A stretch of 64,000 nucleotides of DNA from Blasia pusilla. Taxonomy: Eukaryota; Marchantiophyta; Marchantiopsida; Blasiales. Below the pieces are notes generated by a model, which searched no databases, was not told where the DNA came from, and saw only the letters and a program-made list of their open reading frames with translations. The position numbers were made by a program, and so were the translations under genes. The stretch spans positions 20,708,001 through 20,772,000 of the forward strand of contig CM114275.1 of assembly GCA_050084515.1 (NCBI GenBank), written 5' to 3'. Below, piece by piece: positions 1 through 10,296 of this stretch (the stretch's first letter is position 1; the number at the start of each line of letters is the position of its first letter).

Positions 1-242
1 CGATGAAATGATAGCCTGGTCGATTTGCCCCACCATGCCGCTTATTGCCGCACGTTACATGTCTCGGGGAGGGAGAGTGTAGATCGAGTGCCGCATGTTT
101 GGGATGAGTGATTGAGGGATTACTCGCGAGGCAAGAGTGATCGGGTGAGAAGAGCAAGAGGGTCATCACGGCGTCCGGTCGGGACTTTGAGAGGCGAGGT
201 GGTGAACCTGAGAGTAGCTCTAGAGGTTTTACGCGGAGTGGC

Positions 243-1566
243 GTGAGGTTCCGAGGGTCTTCACTTCAGGGACCACCTCGACCTCCTTGTGTGTCATCGT
301 CAGACAAGGGGGAGGGTGTAGAGGAGTTTGTGAGCACATCACCACACATTGTGAGTGGTCCTACCAATTGGGCGTACGAGATGGACGACTGGGGTAGACG
401 ATCGCGTAGGTTTTTTAACCTACGCGGTCCTCTATCCCGGTCAGCAAAGAACTCAACCAAGGGGTTGAACATGGGACGAACCCGACTAGACGGTGCAAGT
501 TCTCCAGTGCGAGTGACCCCTCCTAAAACATCACTAGTGGAAGAGGACGTAGCCTCTCCTGACTCCTCCTCCTCATCTGGGAATGGCTCCGTCCATGACA
601 CATAGTGGGGGTCGTAGTAGAGTCGCCATGCCTCAATCTCCTGGGCATATCTATGGGAGAACTCATGGTAATCGTCCATGGGTGCCCCCTCTAATTGCTG
701 GAACATACCGTTCCATGCTGTAAACGGGTTGAACTCTCTAGAGTTCCTGGCCCGCTCGGAGTCGCACCAAATCCTAAACTCTACTATGAAATCGTGCGAC
801 TCAATCGTTCTTTGCTAAGTTGAGGGCGAGCTACCAGGGGGTACGGACGAAAAAGTTACGGAGCATCCACAACTTCCAGAGGCGCCCGGGTGAGAGTTTA
901 CATGAGGCTTACACTTGCTTGCGCCGGTTCATCAACGTCACTCACGGGGTGACAGAGGCTCAGGCTATCCAGTCATGGTACGCGATCTTTCGACCAGACC
1001 TGCGACCCGCAGTGCGGGAGGGGGTGCTTCTTATGAACACCTCCCCTACGTTGAAAGATGTTTTTAGGACCGCCAAGAACATTGAGCGCAACATGGCGGA
1101 GGAGAGCGTAGCCACCATGGGTTCTGGGTGAGAGCAGTCGCGATTGGTTGCACCACTTATGCAACAACGTGGACTCCGAGATAGATCAATTGTGGCACCA
1201 CGAGCTCAAGGAGGATACAAGGAGCCCGTGGCACAGAGACATGCGCCTTCATATGCGACTCAACAGCAGCCGCCTACTATTACTTGTTGGTCATGTGGTG
1301 GAGCCCATCATCAGCGCGATTGCACTCGTTAGGATCATGGACGTGTGCCTCAGCATGGAGGAGGAGATGGTGCTGCACCAGGAGGTTATCACTGTGACTA
1401 TTGTCAGAGGTATGGTCATACACGCGCTAGGTGTTTCAGTTTACATCCTGAGTTACGTCCGGACCGAGGGCCAGAGAGGGCACCAGAGCGAGTAGTCGGT
1501 CCGGGTGGGCCTAGAGATCGTGCACCAGGTGGTCCCGTTGGGGGACGAGGAGCTGGAGTTGCTTGA
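243..1566 (+). pseudogene. Gag, copy 1 (inverted segment, frameshifts)
   Basis: Gag is the structural protein that packages retroelement RNA. The N-terminal part is arginine- and serine-rich and reads forward to about 414. The middle part, with the DDYHEFSHRYAQ block, lies on the opposite strand because of an inversion. The capsid-like C-terminal part (820-1131) reads forward again. Two zinc knuckles follow in other frames: CWSCGGAHHQRDC near 1290-1330 and CDYCQRYGHTRARC near 1395-1440. The first departs from CX2CX4HX4C by one residue; the second fits it. No in-frame ATG lies upstream of the MDD block in any copy, so the start is uncertain. This copy cannot encode Gag. Confidence 0.85.
417..807 (-). 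other. Inverted segment inside copy 1 gag
   Basis: Compared with copies 2 and 4, gag sequence here is reverse-complemented: the minus strand encodes MDDYHEFSHRYAQEIEAW and the acidic DEEEES stretch. At the left junction a short piece around GACCGCGTAGGTT is present once forward (about 390-414) and again inverted (417-442). At the right junction AGCAAAGA (443-450) is mirrored by TCTTTGCT (809-816). The segment is an inversion with small inverted duplications at its edges. Confidence 0.8.
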
Positions 1567-2535
1567 CAGGGTGGTGGAGCTTCCCGTGGAGGAGGTAGAG
1601 TACCACCACCTAGATGCGCCGAGGGAGACGCCAGATGTGAGGCTAGGATGGCTGCTCAGATACAGTAGCTACATGAGCAGATTGCCGCTATGGCTTTGAG
1701 GTTACCCGATGCTGGATCCGTGGCATCGACATCATATGGAGCAGCCAAAGATTTGGAGGATCCTGGTTGGATGTGTGGGGTTGCCCAGATGGAGGCCGCC
1801 GCAGTTGTGACGCGTGGAGCAGCCGCAGAGTTGGATCCACAGCGAGGGGAAGCTAGAAAATAGACTAGGCTTCCTCAGTCTTTCACGTTGTCCGAAGCGA
1901 TGAGGACCCCATCGATGGGTCCTCATCAAAGTTCCTTGAGAGTTGGTGATGTTGTTGGTGTGCAGGCACGGAGGGCAATGGCAGAAGCAAGTACGACGAC
2001 TCCTATGTTGATACTCAGGAGGGGCATGTGTCGAGCACGTTGTTGGGGGCGGCCACTGTTGTGTACCGCACTCCTTTATTTTCTGCTTCCGATGTTATGA
2101 CGTTGGGGGGCACGCCTGCCGAGGCTTTTCGGCTGGCCGCTTCACTATGTGAGCGCAGAGTTGGAGTTCCTGCATCACGTTCAGAGGTGATTGTAGAAGA
2201 GGTGATGGACCTGCCCTTGGAGCAGATGCTCATGCCGTCCACATCAGATGCATGGCAGGCTGCGGCTGCTAGGATGGCGGAGATGCCCGCTAGACCCGCG
2301 ATAGAGCGTGCGATGGCTTCTCCTAGTATTGTGTTGATGGATAACCGAGGAGAGGTATTCCAATTGGTGAGTCCTGGAGGTAGAGCTTTTAGTCCGCAGC
2401 GCGTCTTGTTGGATTCAGGAGCGCAACCCTTGATGTTGGGGAAGGCGTCCTTTAGAGGATTGGGCTTGACGAGAGCCGATGTGTAGTGTTGTCCATTCCG
2501 GATACATACATGTTTGTATCTGGAATGACATTTCT
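1567..2535 (+). pseudogene. Gag-Pol linker and aspartic protease, copy 1 (C-terminal half deleted)
   Basis: The aspartic protease releases mature proteins from the polyprotein. The active-site stretch LLDSGAQPLMLGKA lies near 2407-2448 and follows a linker rich in Ala, Gly and Glu. The frame stops at about 2486. Where copy 2 continues through the second half of the fold to YDVLVGGAMLYPMG, this copy jumps from the CPFRI block (about 2500) to the ISMERSV block (about 2530), losing roughly 390 bp. The protease is therefore broken in this copy. Confidence 0.82.
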
Positions 2536-2616
2536 ATGGAGAGGAGTGTTATGGTAGCTGCATCATTCCGTGGAGGAGAGGTGCCGTTGTGGAGCTCGAC
2601 TGAGGAGCTTCGATGA

Positions 2617-3715
2617 TTGGAAGATGAGCAGGTGCAGACCGCGTGGAGCGAGGCGTTTGCACTAGAGTGTGACGGGTGTGAGAAACCCGAGGTAGCAGGG
2701 AGTGCTACGATGACACCCTTGGATACCACACCCATTGTGTGGTGTATCTCGGAGGAGGATATTCGAGTGTTAGATCTCTTTGGAGGGATTAGCACCGGAT
2801 TAGTTGATGTTTTGCATGTAGGAGTGCGAGTACAGCGGTACAAGTATGTGGAGAGTGATGATGTTGCGAGGCGTGTCTCACTACGACATGTGGTGCACTT
2901 ACGCCTACGTTTTCCCGACTTATTTTCTGCGTCCGTGGTATAGGGATACCAGAGTTCCCTACCGAGGGATATTTTGTTGTTGGGGGCGCAGGACTTAGAG
3001 CGGGTAGGGACCATTGATTTGGTCATTGCCGGTTGGCCATGTCAGGGCCAATCAAGTGCTGGACAAGGTAGCGGGTTGGCTGACACTCGGTCCAGATTGC
3101 TTTGGGAGATGTTGAGGGTCTTACGGCAGTTGCAGGAGCACCAATCTCGTTCTCCAGCCTACATTCTGGAGAATGTGCCCATCTTAGGAGACTCCAGGTC
3201 ACGGGTGGTGACAAATGCTCATTAAGTGCGTGCCTGGATCTGCCCAGTAGTGTTCTTCGATGCGGCGAGTGTAGGTTCTAGAGCCCATCGCCCGCGTCTA
3301 TGGTGGACCAACTTGGTGCCCCATGCGGTGTTACGGAGGACGTATGCGAGAGTGGAGCGCCCCTCCCATTTGTTAGTGGATTCCATTCTAGATCCAGGTC
3401 GTCGATCACAAGCAGTGAGGCACGATGATCGACCACCGCTGACTGTGGTCAATAGGGTAGGCAGGCCGCGGGTAGCCTTTCCCCCGTTTGTGAGTTTTCC
3501 CGCTTCCTACGCATACAAGGAGGCCGGTCCTGGCTTGGTTTGGGATGACCAGGTTCAGAGGTAGGTGCAGCCCCAACGCCGATGAGAGAGAGCAGGCGAT
3601 CGGATTTCCCACAGGAGTGACGGCAGTCCCCTAAGTATCAGAGGCATCACGACGCCATGTCTTGGGTCAAGCGAAGGACCTGAACTGCTTGACATGGATC
3701 TTCAGCTTGGGAGTG
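2617..3715 (+). pseudogene. C5-cytosine DNA methyltransferase domain, copy 1
   Basis: Placed between protease and RT. Motifs of a C5-cytosine methyltransferase occur in canonical order. Motif I is DLFGGI at 2773. A motif II-like YVESDD follows. Motif IV is GWPCQGQS with the catalytic Cys codon at 3040-3042. Motif VI is ENV at 3169. Motif VIII is RPRLWWTN at 3289. GFP followed by R-x-x-LG near 3602-3670 matches the C-terminal end of DNMT3-type enzymes. The enzyme would transfer methyl from S-adenosylmethionine to cytosine C5. All signature residues are kept, but stops at about 2941, 3223 and 3562 and a frameshift near 3575 prevent a full product. The order is not the rearranged order of plant DRM enzymes. 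Assignment to the C5 class is firm; closeness to DNMT3 is by eye only. Confidence 0.9.
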
Positions 3716-4050
3716 GCTAAGCAGCGTTGGATGAGATCGTGACAGATCACAGCGGTTGTGTTGGTGAGCCCCATGGCTACCGAGACGGTGGAGGCAGTGG
3801 CTGGGGGCGAGACCCGAGGAGATCGACACACCAAGGGGGATCAGGAGAGACACCCTTGGATTTCTTGGGATGTTTTGCACGTACGCCAGGAGATGATAGC
3901 CACAACATCGAGCGTGGTTCTGAGCACTGCATGTGGAGGAGATAAGAGTTTCCAGTTGTTTGCAGAAGAGCAGTCGAGCGTTGTTGTTCGAGACGAGGTT
4001 GCACCATAGCAACCACCGATACCTGCGCTAGAGAGTCCTACGGTAGTCAC
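3716..4050 (+). other. Linker between methyltransferase and RT, copy 1
   Basis: This stretch has counterparts in the other copies and translates into a low-complexity linker with no recognised domain. Blocks such as SVVLSTACGGD and SSVVVRDEVAP end just before the METWEPDMGPKLTRGER block that opens the RT region. Confidence 0.5.
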
Positions 4051-5709
4051 GATGGAGACTTGGGAGCCAGATATGGGCCCTAAGTTGACAAGAGGAGAGC
4101 GGCGCCGGATACATCAGTTCCTCACGAGTTATAGGAGCTGCTTTGCATTTAGCATGGAGGATTTGGGTACGTTGAAGGGACCGGGGATCCGAATTGAGTT
4201 TTGAGTGATACGCCGATCTTCCGACGACCCTACAGGTACAGTGATATTGAGAGGGCTTTGATTCAGAGTAGGAGCTAGGACTTGGTTTGAGCATGACTAG
4301 TGGAGATGTCCCATGGGGAGTATGCATCTGCCACTGTTATGCCCGCCAAGAAGGATGTGCATGGCAACTGGACGGATAGGCGGATGTGTGGGGATTACTG
4401 ACCTATCAATCGACAGACGAAGTCCGATAGGTATGCCATGCCCATCCTTGAGAAGATCTTTGATGACATTGGTCACGCAAAGGTCTTCAGTTCATGGGAT
4501 TTGCGAGCCGGATACCATCAACTGCCTATCAGATTGGAGAACAGGCAGAAGACGGCATTTTGGGGCATCGATCCTCACGGGAAGGATTGTTTGTACCAGT
4601 GGCGGTTCTTACCATTTGGGTTAAAGAACGCCCCGGCTGAGTTTCAAAGGGTCATGGATAGGATCTTGGCTGGTCTGGATTTTGCTAGGTGTTATATTGA
4701 TGACATCATAGTCTTTAGCGCCATGGTTGAGGAGCATGAGTGACATCTAGAGGAAGTGTTTCGACGATTGCAATTATATGGGCTGAAGCTACATCCAGGC
4801 AAGTGCAAGTTCTTCTACGACCAGAATGAGTACTTGGGTCATACGATTTACCCAGGGGGCCTTGGTGTTCAGCATACAAAGGTAGAGGCTATCTCACGCA
4901 TTCCACGCCCTACAGATGTGAGTCATGTTTGCGCATTCATGGGATTGGCGAACTTCTATCGGCGGTACGTCAAGGGATTCAGTTTGATTGCGAAGCCCCT
5001 AACCTTGCTGACAAAGGTGGATCATGAGTGGCACTGGGGGGATGAGCAAGAGCGAGCATTTCAGTTGCTTAAGGACAGGTTGACGTCTGCGCCCATCTTG
5101 AGGAGACTGATCCGGGGGCGTCCTTTCCAGTTGCACACAGATTGGAGCATGTTGGGGCTTGGAGTGGTGCTCACCCAACATGGTCATGAGGGTAGAGAGC
5201 TCGTGGTGGCTTATGCTAGCCGCTCGAACAACGCTGTAGAGGCGAAGTACAACTCGTATAAGGGTGAGTGCTTGGCTGTGGTGTGGGCTGTCGTGCATTT
5301 CAGGTGTTACTTATTCGGCAACCCCTCTACCATCATCACTGATCATCAACCACTGAAGTGGTTGATGGAGTCCGACAAGCTTATAGGGAAGCTTGTGAGA
5401 TGGGCTCTGTTGTTTCAAGAATATGATTTTCAGGTGGTACATAGACGTGGGACGCTCAACCAGGATGCAGATGGGTTGAGTCGTAACCCATGCCTGAGTC
5501 AGCGAGATGCGACTGGAGCTCGATGGTATGGAGAGAGTGATGGGGAGTCAGTGCCAGGATGCCACGCGTCAGCCTATTTAGGCATGTTGGCTATGGAGAG
5601 CCAGAGTGTGGAGACTTCGATGGCGAGGTCTAGTGGAGAGTCCTTGGATCCCGAGGCCATTGAGGAGATGACAAGTGGCCGAGATATTCATGATGTAGGA
5701 GTAGTCTAG
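4051..5709 (+). pseudogene. Reverse transcriptase and RNase H, copy 1
   Basis: RT copies the element RNA into DNA and RNase H removes the RNA strand. After a degraded N-terminus, the frame from 4438 shows SSWDLRAGYHQLPI, FLPFGLKNAPAEFQRVM and the catalytic YIDDII at 4693. The thumb region carries FMGLANFYRRYVKGF. RNase H follows with HTDWSMLGLG (Asp near 5140), the GECLAVVWAV glutamate block and ITDHQPLKWL, ending at DADGLSRNP. This is a Ty3/gypsy arrangement because integrase lies downstream. A TGA at about 4741 breaks RT. A TAG at 5707 ends the region and is shared with copy 2. Confidence 0.93.
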
Positions 5710-5742
5710 GAGTACCTTTGTACTGGAAGCGTTGCGAGCACT

Positions 5743-6984
5743 GTGGGTGCTAGAGAGCGAGATTGGATCCTACAGCATGCCAGACGGTTCCGTTGGGAGG
5801 GGACACATGTTTTGAGGGTTTGGGAGGATGGTAGAGTACGCGTAGTGCCACATCCTTTGTTGAGATCACGACTAGTGCAGCATGCCCATGAGGAGTTGGG
5901 TCACTTTGGGGTGAAGCAGACGTACACCTTGCTCCATATTCAGTATTGGTGGCGAGGCATGCAGACTGACGTTCAGCAGTTTGTTGCCAAGTGCATGGTG
6001 TGTGATCGGGTCCGAGCATCATTCAATGCTCTGACTCCACAATTGCATCCATTACCGATCATGGGCTTAGGGTATAGATGGAGTTTGGATTTTGCAGGAC
6101 CTTTGCCTTTTACGGAGCGTCACAGTCGTTATGTGTTGGTGATGGTTGAGCACTTCTCGAAGTGGATCGAGTTGGTTGCATTGCCTGACAAAGCGAGTGA
6201 AGGAGTAGCTTATGCCTTCCTTGACAGAGTGCTGAGTCATTATGGCGCACCGGCTGAGGTTTTGACAGACCAGGGTACTGAGTTTCGCGGTGAGTTCCAG
6301 GCCTTGTGTGATTAGGCGCTCATCGACCATCGTACGACTTCGCGAGATCATCCCGAGGCGGATGGATTAGCAGAGAGAGTTGAGCAGACAATGAAGAGGG
6401 GTTTACGCAAGTATGGCTTGCAAAGAGGTCACCTAGGAGATTGGGACCTCCAGTTGCCCTGGTTGGCGATGGGATAGAGATTCAGCAGGCAAGCATCCTT
6501 AGCGTCTTTTTCACCGTACTTGCTACTTTATGGCCGAGAGCCAGATTTATCTGCGGCCATTCGTCGAGATACTGGTGAGGTGCTGGACCTTGATGACCCA
6601 GATGTATGGATGCGAGCATGTTCTCAGAGGGCTGAGTTGTTTCGGAGAGTGATGCCCATGGCATTCGAGAACTTGGCGATTGCGCAACATCGAGATACGT
6701 TGAGGTATGCGACTATTCGGGGTGGTGGTTATCGACCAACTATCCGGAGGTTTCATCAGGGAGATTATGTCTACTTGCAACAGACGACACCGACAACGTT
6801 GGATGTGACTGCATGGCGCACAATCTTGAGAGTGCGTGACGTTTTGCCATCCGGTCTTCTCTTGTTGGAGGGACGTGATGGTATGGTATGGAAGGACCAT
6901 GTGCGTAATTGTGCACCATGTCACCTTCCTAACATTGATGGTACAGTGGATCCGAGCTTAGCAATAGTTCCTACAGGCTTGGGT
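5743..6984 (+). pseudogene. Integrase with zinc finger, DDE core and SH3-like tail, copy 1
   Basis: Integrase inserts the cDNA into the host genome. The HHCC finger reads HEELGHFGVKQTYTLL then CMVC. The catalytic core has Asp in RWSLDFAGPLP, Asp in VLTDQGTEFRG and Glu in HPEADGLAERVEQ, the D,D-35-E pattern. A Ty3-type C-terminal domain follows with FHQGDYVYLQQ and VLPSGLLLLEGRDGMVWKDH. The frame is continuous with the RNase H and PHD regions and is broken only by TAG codons near 6313 and 6475. Confidence 0.92.
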
Positions 6985-7125
6985 TGTATGTTGTGTGGTT
7001 CTGCCCGTGGTGCGGCCACGATGCTAGTGTGTGATGGTTGTTCGAGAGGTTGGCATATGGCATGTCTGACGTCACCTCTCACTAGGATTCCTCGGGAACG
7101 ATGGATGTGTCCTAGATGTACATAG
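6985..7125 (+). pseudogene. PHD finger at the C-terminus of Pol, copy 1
   Basis: Directly after the integrase SH3-like domain the frame encodes a C4HC3 zinc finger: CMLC, then CDGC, then H-x-x-C in GWHMAC, then CPRC just before the stop. This is the PHD-finger spacing; the domain commonly binds histone H3 tails. It occupies the place of the chromodomain in chromoviruses, so a role in choosing integration sites is likely but inferred. The domain itself is undamaged; the classification as pseudogene reflects the stops upstream in the same polyprotein. Copy 2 carries the same domain. Confidence 0.9.
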
Positions 7126-7243
7126 AGGAGATACTAGGTAGGTTCTGACCCAACTTTTTGTATGACATGGATGATATGAAGGCGACTAACGATGGGGCCA
7201 CATGAGCACCCGGCCTTCTTGCTCCTAGCGTCCGAGAGATGTA
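7126..7243 (+). other. 3' untranslated segment of copy 1
   Basis: Non-coding DNA after the pol stop, closely matched in copy 2 (33,200-33,312) and on the other strand in copy 3. It leads into the 3' terminal unit. No convincing polypurine tract lies immediately before that unit; a G-run instead sits inside it near 7301-7309. Confidence 0.55.
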
Positions 7244-7438
7244 TGTCATGATAGGTAGGGATAGATGGCTATTTGGAGTTAGAGGGACCTAACCACCAGC
7301 TAGGGGGGCGATTGGAGATATTTTGGTACTTCTTGTCTGGTTGTTTGGATGCCATGAGTTAGCATGGGATCGTGCGTGTTTGTGTGTGTGTTCGGTGACA
7401 GGGATGTATGTTGTGTAGCGATGTGTATGCGCACGACA
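7244..7438 (+). repeat. 195-bp 3' terminal unit, copy 1
   Basis: Starts TGTCATG and ends GCGCACGACA, giving TGTC...GACA inverted ends. Exactly the same length recurs at 33313-33507 and, on the minus strand, at 51294-51488. It resembles a short LTR but does not match the long 5' end of copies 2 and 4 beyond about its first 35 bases. Confidence 0.8.
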
Positions 7439-7790
7439 GATCGAAGTAAAAACAACTCACACGATCACTTTCAAATCTACATATAATCATCAAACTACAT
7501 CCATTGTCCATCATGAGGGAATACAGACTTTAACACTGAAGCTCCCACCAAACCTTAAAAGGAGGATTGCTCCAAAGGCTAAACATGAGAAATGTGGCTG
7601 GTGGGAGCCACCTCCCCATCTTTTATACCCTTCGAAAAAGTCAAAATAACTCTTCCCTAAAAAGTAGCGAAAAATGGTAACCTACGAACATAGGTTACCT
7701 AGTGACCGTTGGCTCCACCAATGAGTACCCTGACCCGAAGTAGCAAAATAGAAGGTTTCTAAGAAATGAAGATCTCGATGCGACAAAAGT
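7439..7790 (-). repeat. Remnant of a TATA-bearing LTR-like repeat
   Basis: Read on the minus strand, this block is similar to 19,380-19,760 and more distantly to the foldback arms at 16,892-18,588. Shared landmarks in order are a GGTTACC block, a GAAGAG-like box, a TATAAAAG box (rc of 7620-7630) and a GTTTAGCC/GTTGGGCC block about 50 bp further on. The layout looks like an LTR or a short non-autonomous element, but no coding part is attached. Copy 1 ends exactly at its edge. Confidence 0.5.
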
Positions 7791-10296
7791 GTCACGAAAT
7801 TCATTCAACCACTCACAACCAAATTGTGCCTGGATAACCCAATGACTCCCTGCATCGTGGATATAGCATAACTCTACTTGTCGACCAACTATGATGTAGC
7901 ATCTTTCATTATGTAAAAAATACTATTTTCTTTGGAGATTTCAAAGCAGAAATAGAAATTCTCAACTCTAACAAGTTAGGTCAACATGCAACTCCCCAAA
8001 TTTTAGCTTCCTTGCCTTCTATCCTGGAAAACAAGATACTCTTTTTTACAAGCTTCACACAAATAATGCTAGACAGTATCATATGAACTAACCTTGTTAC
8101 CTCATAATCCCGACTTGAATTGAATGCACTTGGATGATTGCTGAATGATATCATTTTGATATTTTCATTTATCTCCTTAACAGTTCACTAAATGAGTTCT
8201 ACTCGTACAATTTCTTACTATCTAATTTCTTGACGTATTTCTATAAGCACAGCGAAAAAAGAGGCAAAAGAAATAGCAGTAGGCCAACACAAAAATGAGA
8301 GTCAGAGGTTAAAAATAAGAGTTCCTCATTAGTCTCCACCTTTTACAATTGAGTTAAATCCATGTGTCTTTACTTTGTAGGAAAGAAATATTATTTGATA
8401 TCATTTGCATCAAATTCGTATGCATTTCCCAGTGTCACTGTCACCTACATCTTTCAATCGTTTTTTCCTCAAAACAGAGATTGGAGACCAGCAACAAGAA
8501 TAAGGTAGCTCCATATGGTCATCGGGCCAGCACTTCTCCCAGTGTAATTTGGGAGCCCATGCAATGCATGGCTCACCAGTGTATGACACCTTGGACTAGT
8601 TATGCTGGAATAGCACCCTTGGAAAACAAGAATTGGGCAACATGAAGACTCTTTAGATCAGCGTGTCCATAGGATTGAAAGTGCAAGTCAAAAATGTCAT
8701 TACATGTACAAGCATGGAGTTGCATTCGTAACATATAGGGTCTGCATCGCCTGCGACATTCAGGCAGAACAAACTAGTCATCTCTATATAATGTTTCTAG
8801 CATGTCCCTACATGAATGACACATACGGTATGTTCAGAGCAATTTGTTTCAAAATTTGTCGCCCAAACATGACAAGACCTACTGTAACGGTCTGGGACGA
8901 ATCTAGAGATGTCAGAGCAAACTTCAAACAAACAATTCACACTCTAGTGGTATAAGGTGAACATCTGTGGTATTGGGAAAAACCCTTCATTCTCTCAAAT
9001 TGGAATACTAGTACCATAGTACCAACGAAGATTGCATGCCGGGTGGCCTTGCTGGGTCGGACCACTGAAAAGACCATATGCTCTTTCCATTTGACACATT
9101 AAGAGAAAACGCTAAAGCACTCTTATCTACTCCTCCATCTTCCCATGATTTCACTTTCACTTATAAATGTACTCCATTAAGAAGTCCAATTGCCCCACAC
9201 TTTGCTGCGCCTCACATGACTGCACAAATCTCCCAAAGAGCTTCCAGCTTCCATTCATACTCACACATTTCACACTGTTTTGAACTTGTGACTTCAACAA
9301 GGAACCGTGGCAAGACACCTGAACTCAGCACAATACAAACTGACTGGAGTCAACACTCTCTTTCACGATGACCATTCCAGAGTGGAACTACTTGTCCTCT
9401 CTTGAGATATTTCAGCTTCTACTCACTTGTATCCGATGTAACAAAACCCTGTCAAGTCCTGCAGCGATTGAATATGAGTGACAAATACTTCCAAGGCAGG
9501 GGAAAACTATGTGGATACACACAATAGAAAACATAGACGAACTCTGAGTTTGAGTTCTGCAAGGGTTTGAAGAGTAAATTAAAGGGGAAGAACAAAAGCC
9601 ATGCAAGCAAACTACTGACAACTCCTGCTTACATGCTTCATCTGACAACTTTTTACAATAGTATTATTACATCAAGCTGAATTTCCTCTTGGAACAACTA
9701 CAAACTTACATCAGGCCCACCTGGTTTGTGAACACGAACAAGTGTTGGGAGGCATACACTTTCCAGTGAACAACCAATGTACCTCAAATTCTAGCTAACA
9801 GGCTACCTATTATACAATTATCTCTTGATAATCTCTACATAATTCACGTGAAGAGAAATGTATCAATTTCACTATCCTAACCTGAAGGCACTAGCCTCTA
9901 CATAGCTGAGCATTTTTTTGAATCATGCAGATGTGCATAAGAGCTAAGTCAACCCACACCAGATCTGGTTCGTGCAGCTGTCCATCAATATCAACATTCT
10001 GCTATATAATGATCTTGTTCTGGAAGGCAGGCCAAATCACACCTGTACTTTAAAAGAGATGCAGCACATTTGTTGATTGATGATAATTACAAGACTTGTC
10101 ACACCACCTTTGCGAAGACTTTTCATCCTCACTACCAATTGAATTTCTGATCCTTCCAAAAGGCGTCATTCGCCATAGAGAAGCAGAGAAGGATACAGGG
10201 CCTTGGATAAACCCTTGTACTTTTAACAACCCACTTAATGAACACACAGAAACCTCCTTGACCAGTTGAACGCCCCTTCACGTGTTGTCTCCCACA
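7791..10296. other. Intergenic region without recognised gene
   Basis: AT-rich DNA with only short unconserved ORFs. No tRNA, rRNA or recognisable protein motif was seen on either strand. The part next to 10,297 probably holds the 3' untranslated region of the minus-strand gene that ends there. Confidence 0.4.

Larger units (their letters stand above)
1..7438 (+). mobile_element. Ty3/gypsy retrotransposon copy 1 with methyltransferase and PHD finger (5' end outside window)
   Basis: The window opens inside the untranslated leader of this copy: bases 1-240 match 25,800-26,040 of copy 2. Domain order is Gag, zinc knuckles, protease, C5-cytosine methyltransferase, RT, RNase H, integrase, PHD finger, then a 195-bp terminal unit ending GACA at 7438. 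Damage is an inversion in gag, a deletion in the protease and scattered stops. From 4438 to 7125 the reading frame is kept throughout and broken only by four stop codons, which makes this the best copy for reading RT to PHD. It is not an intact element. The 3' flank starts GATCG; no target duplication can be tested without the 5' end. Confidence 0.93.

Noticed and set aside
266-706. Independent minus-strand gene overlapping gag
   Set aside because: It is the inverted gag segment of copy 1.
2617-3715. Methyltransferase as a plant DRM-type enzyme
   Set aside because: Motif order runs I to the C-terminal block without the rearrangement that defines DRM.
2617-3715. Methyltransferase as a host gene interrupted by transposons
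   Set aside because: The same domain lies at the same place in four copies, with no introns, between protease and RT.
6985-7125. Chromodomain after integrase
   Set aside because: The C4HC3 cysteine/histidine spacing is that of a PHD finger; no chromodomain aromatic cage was visible.
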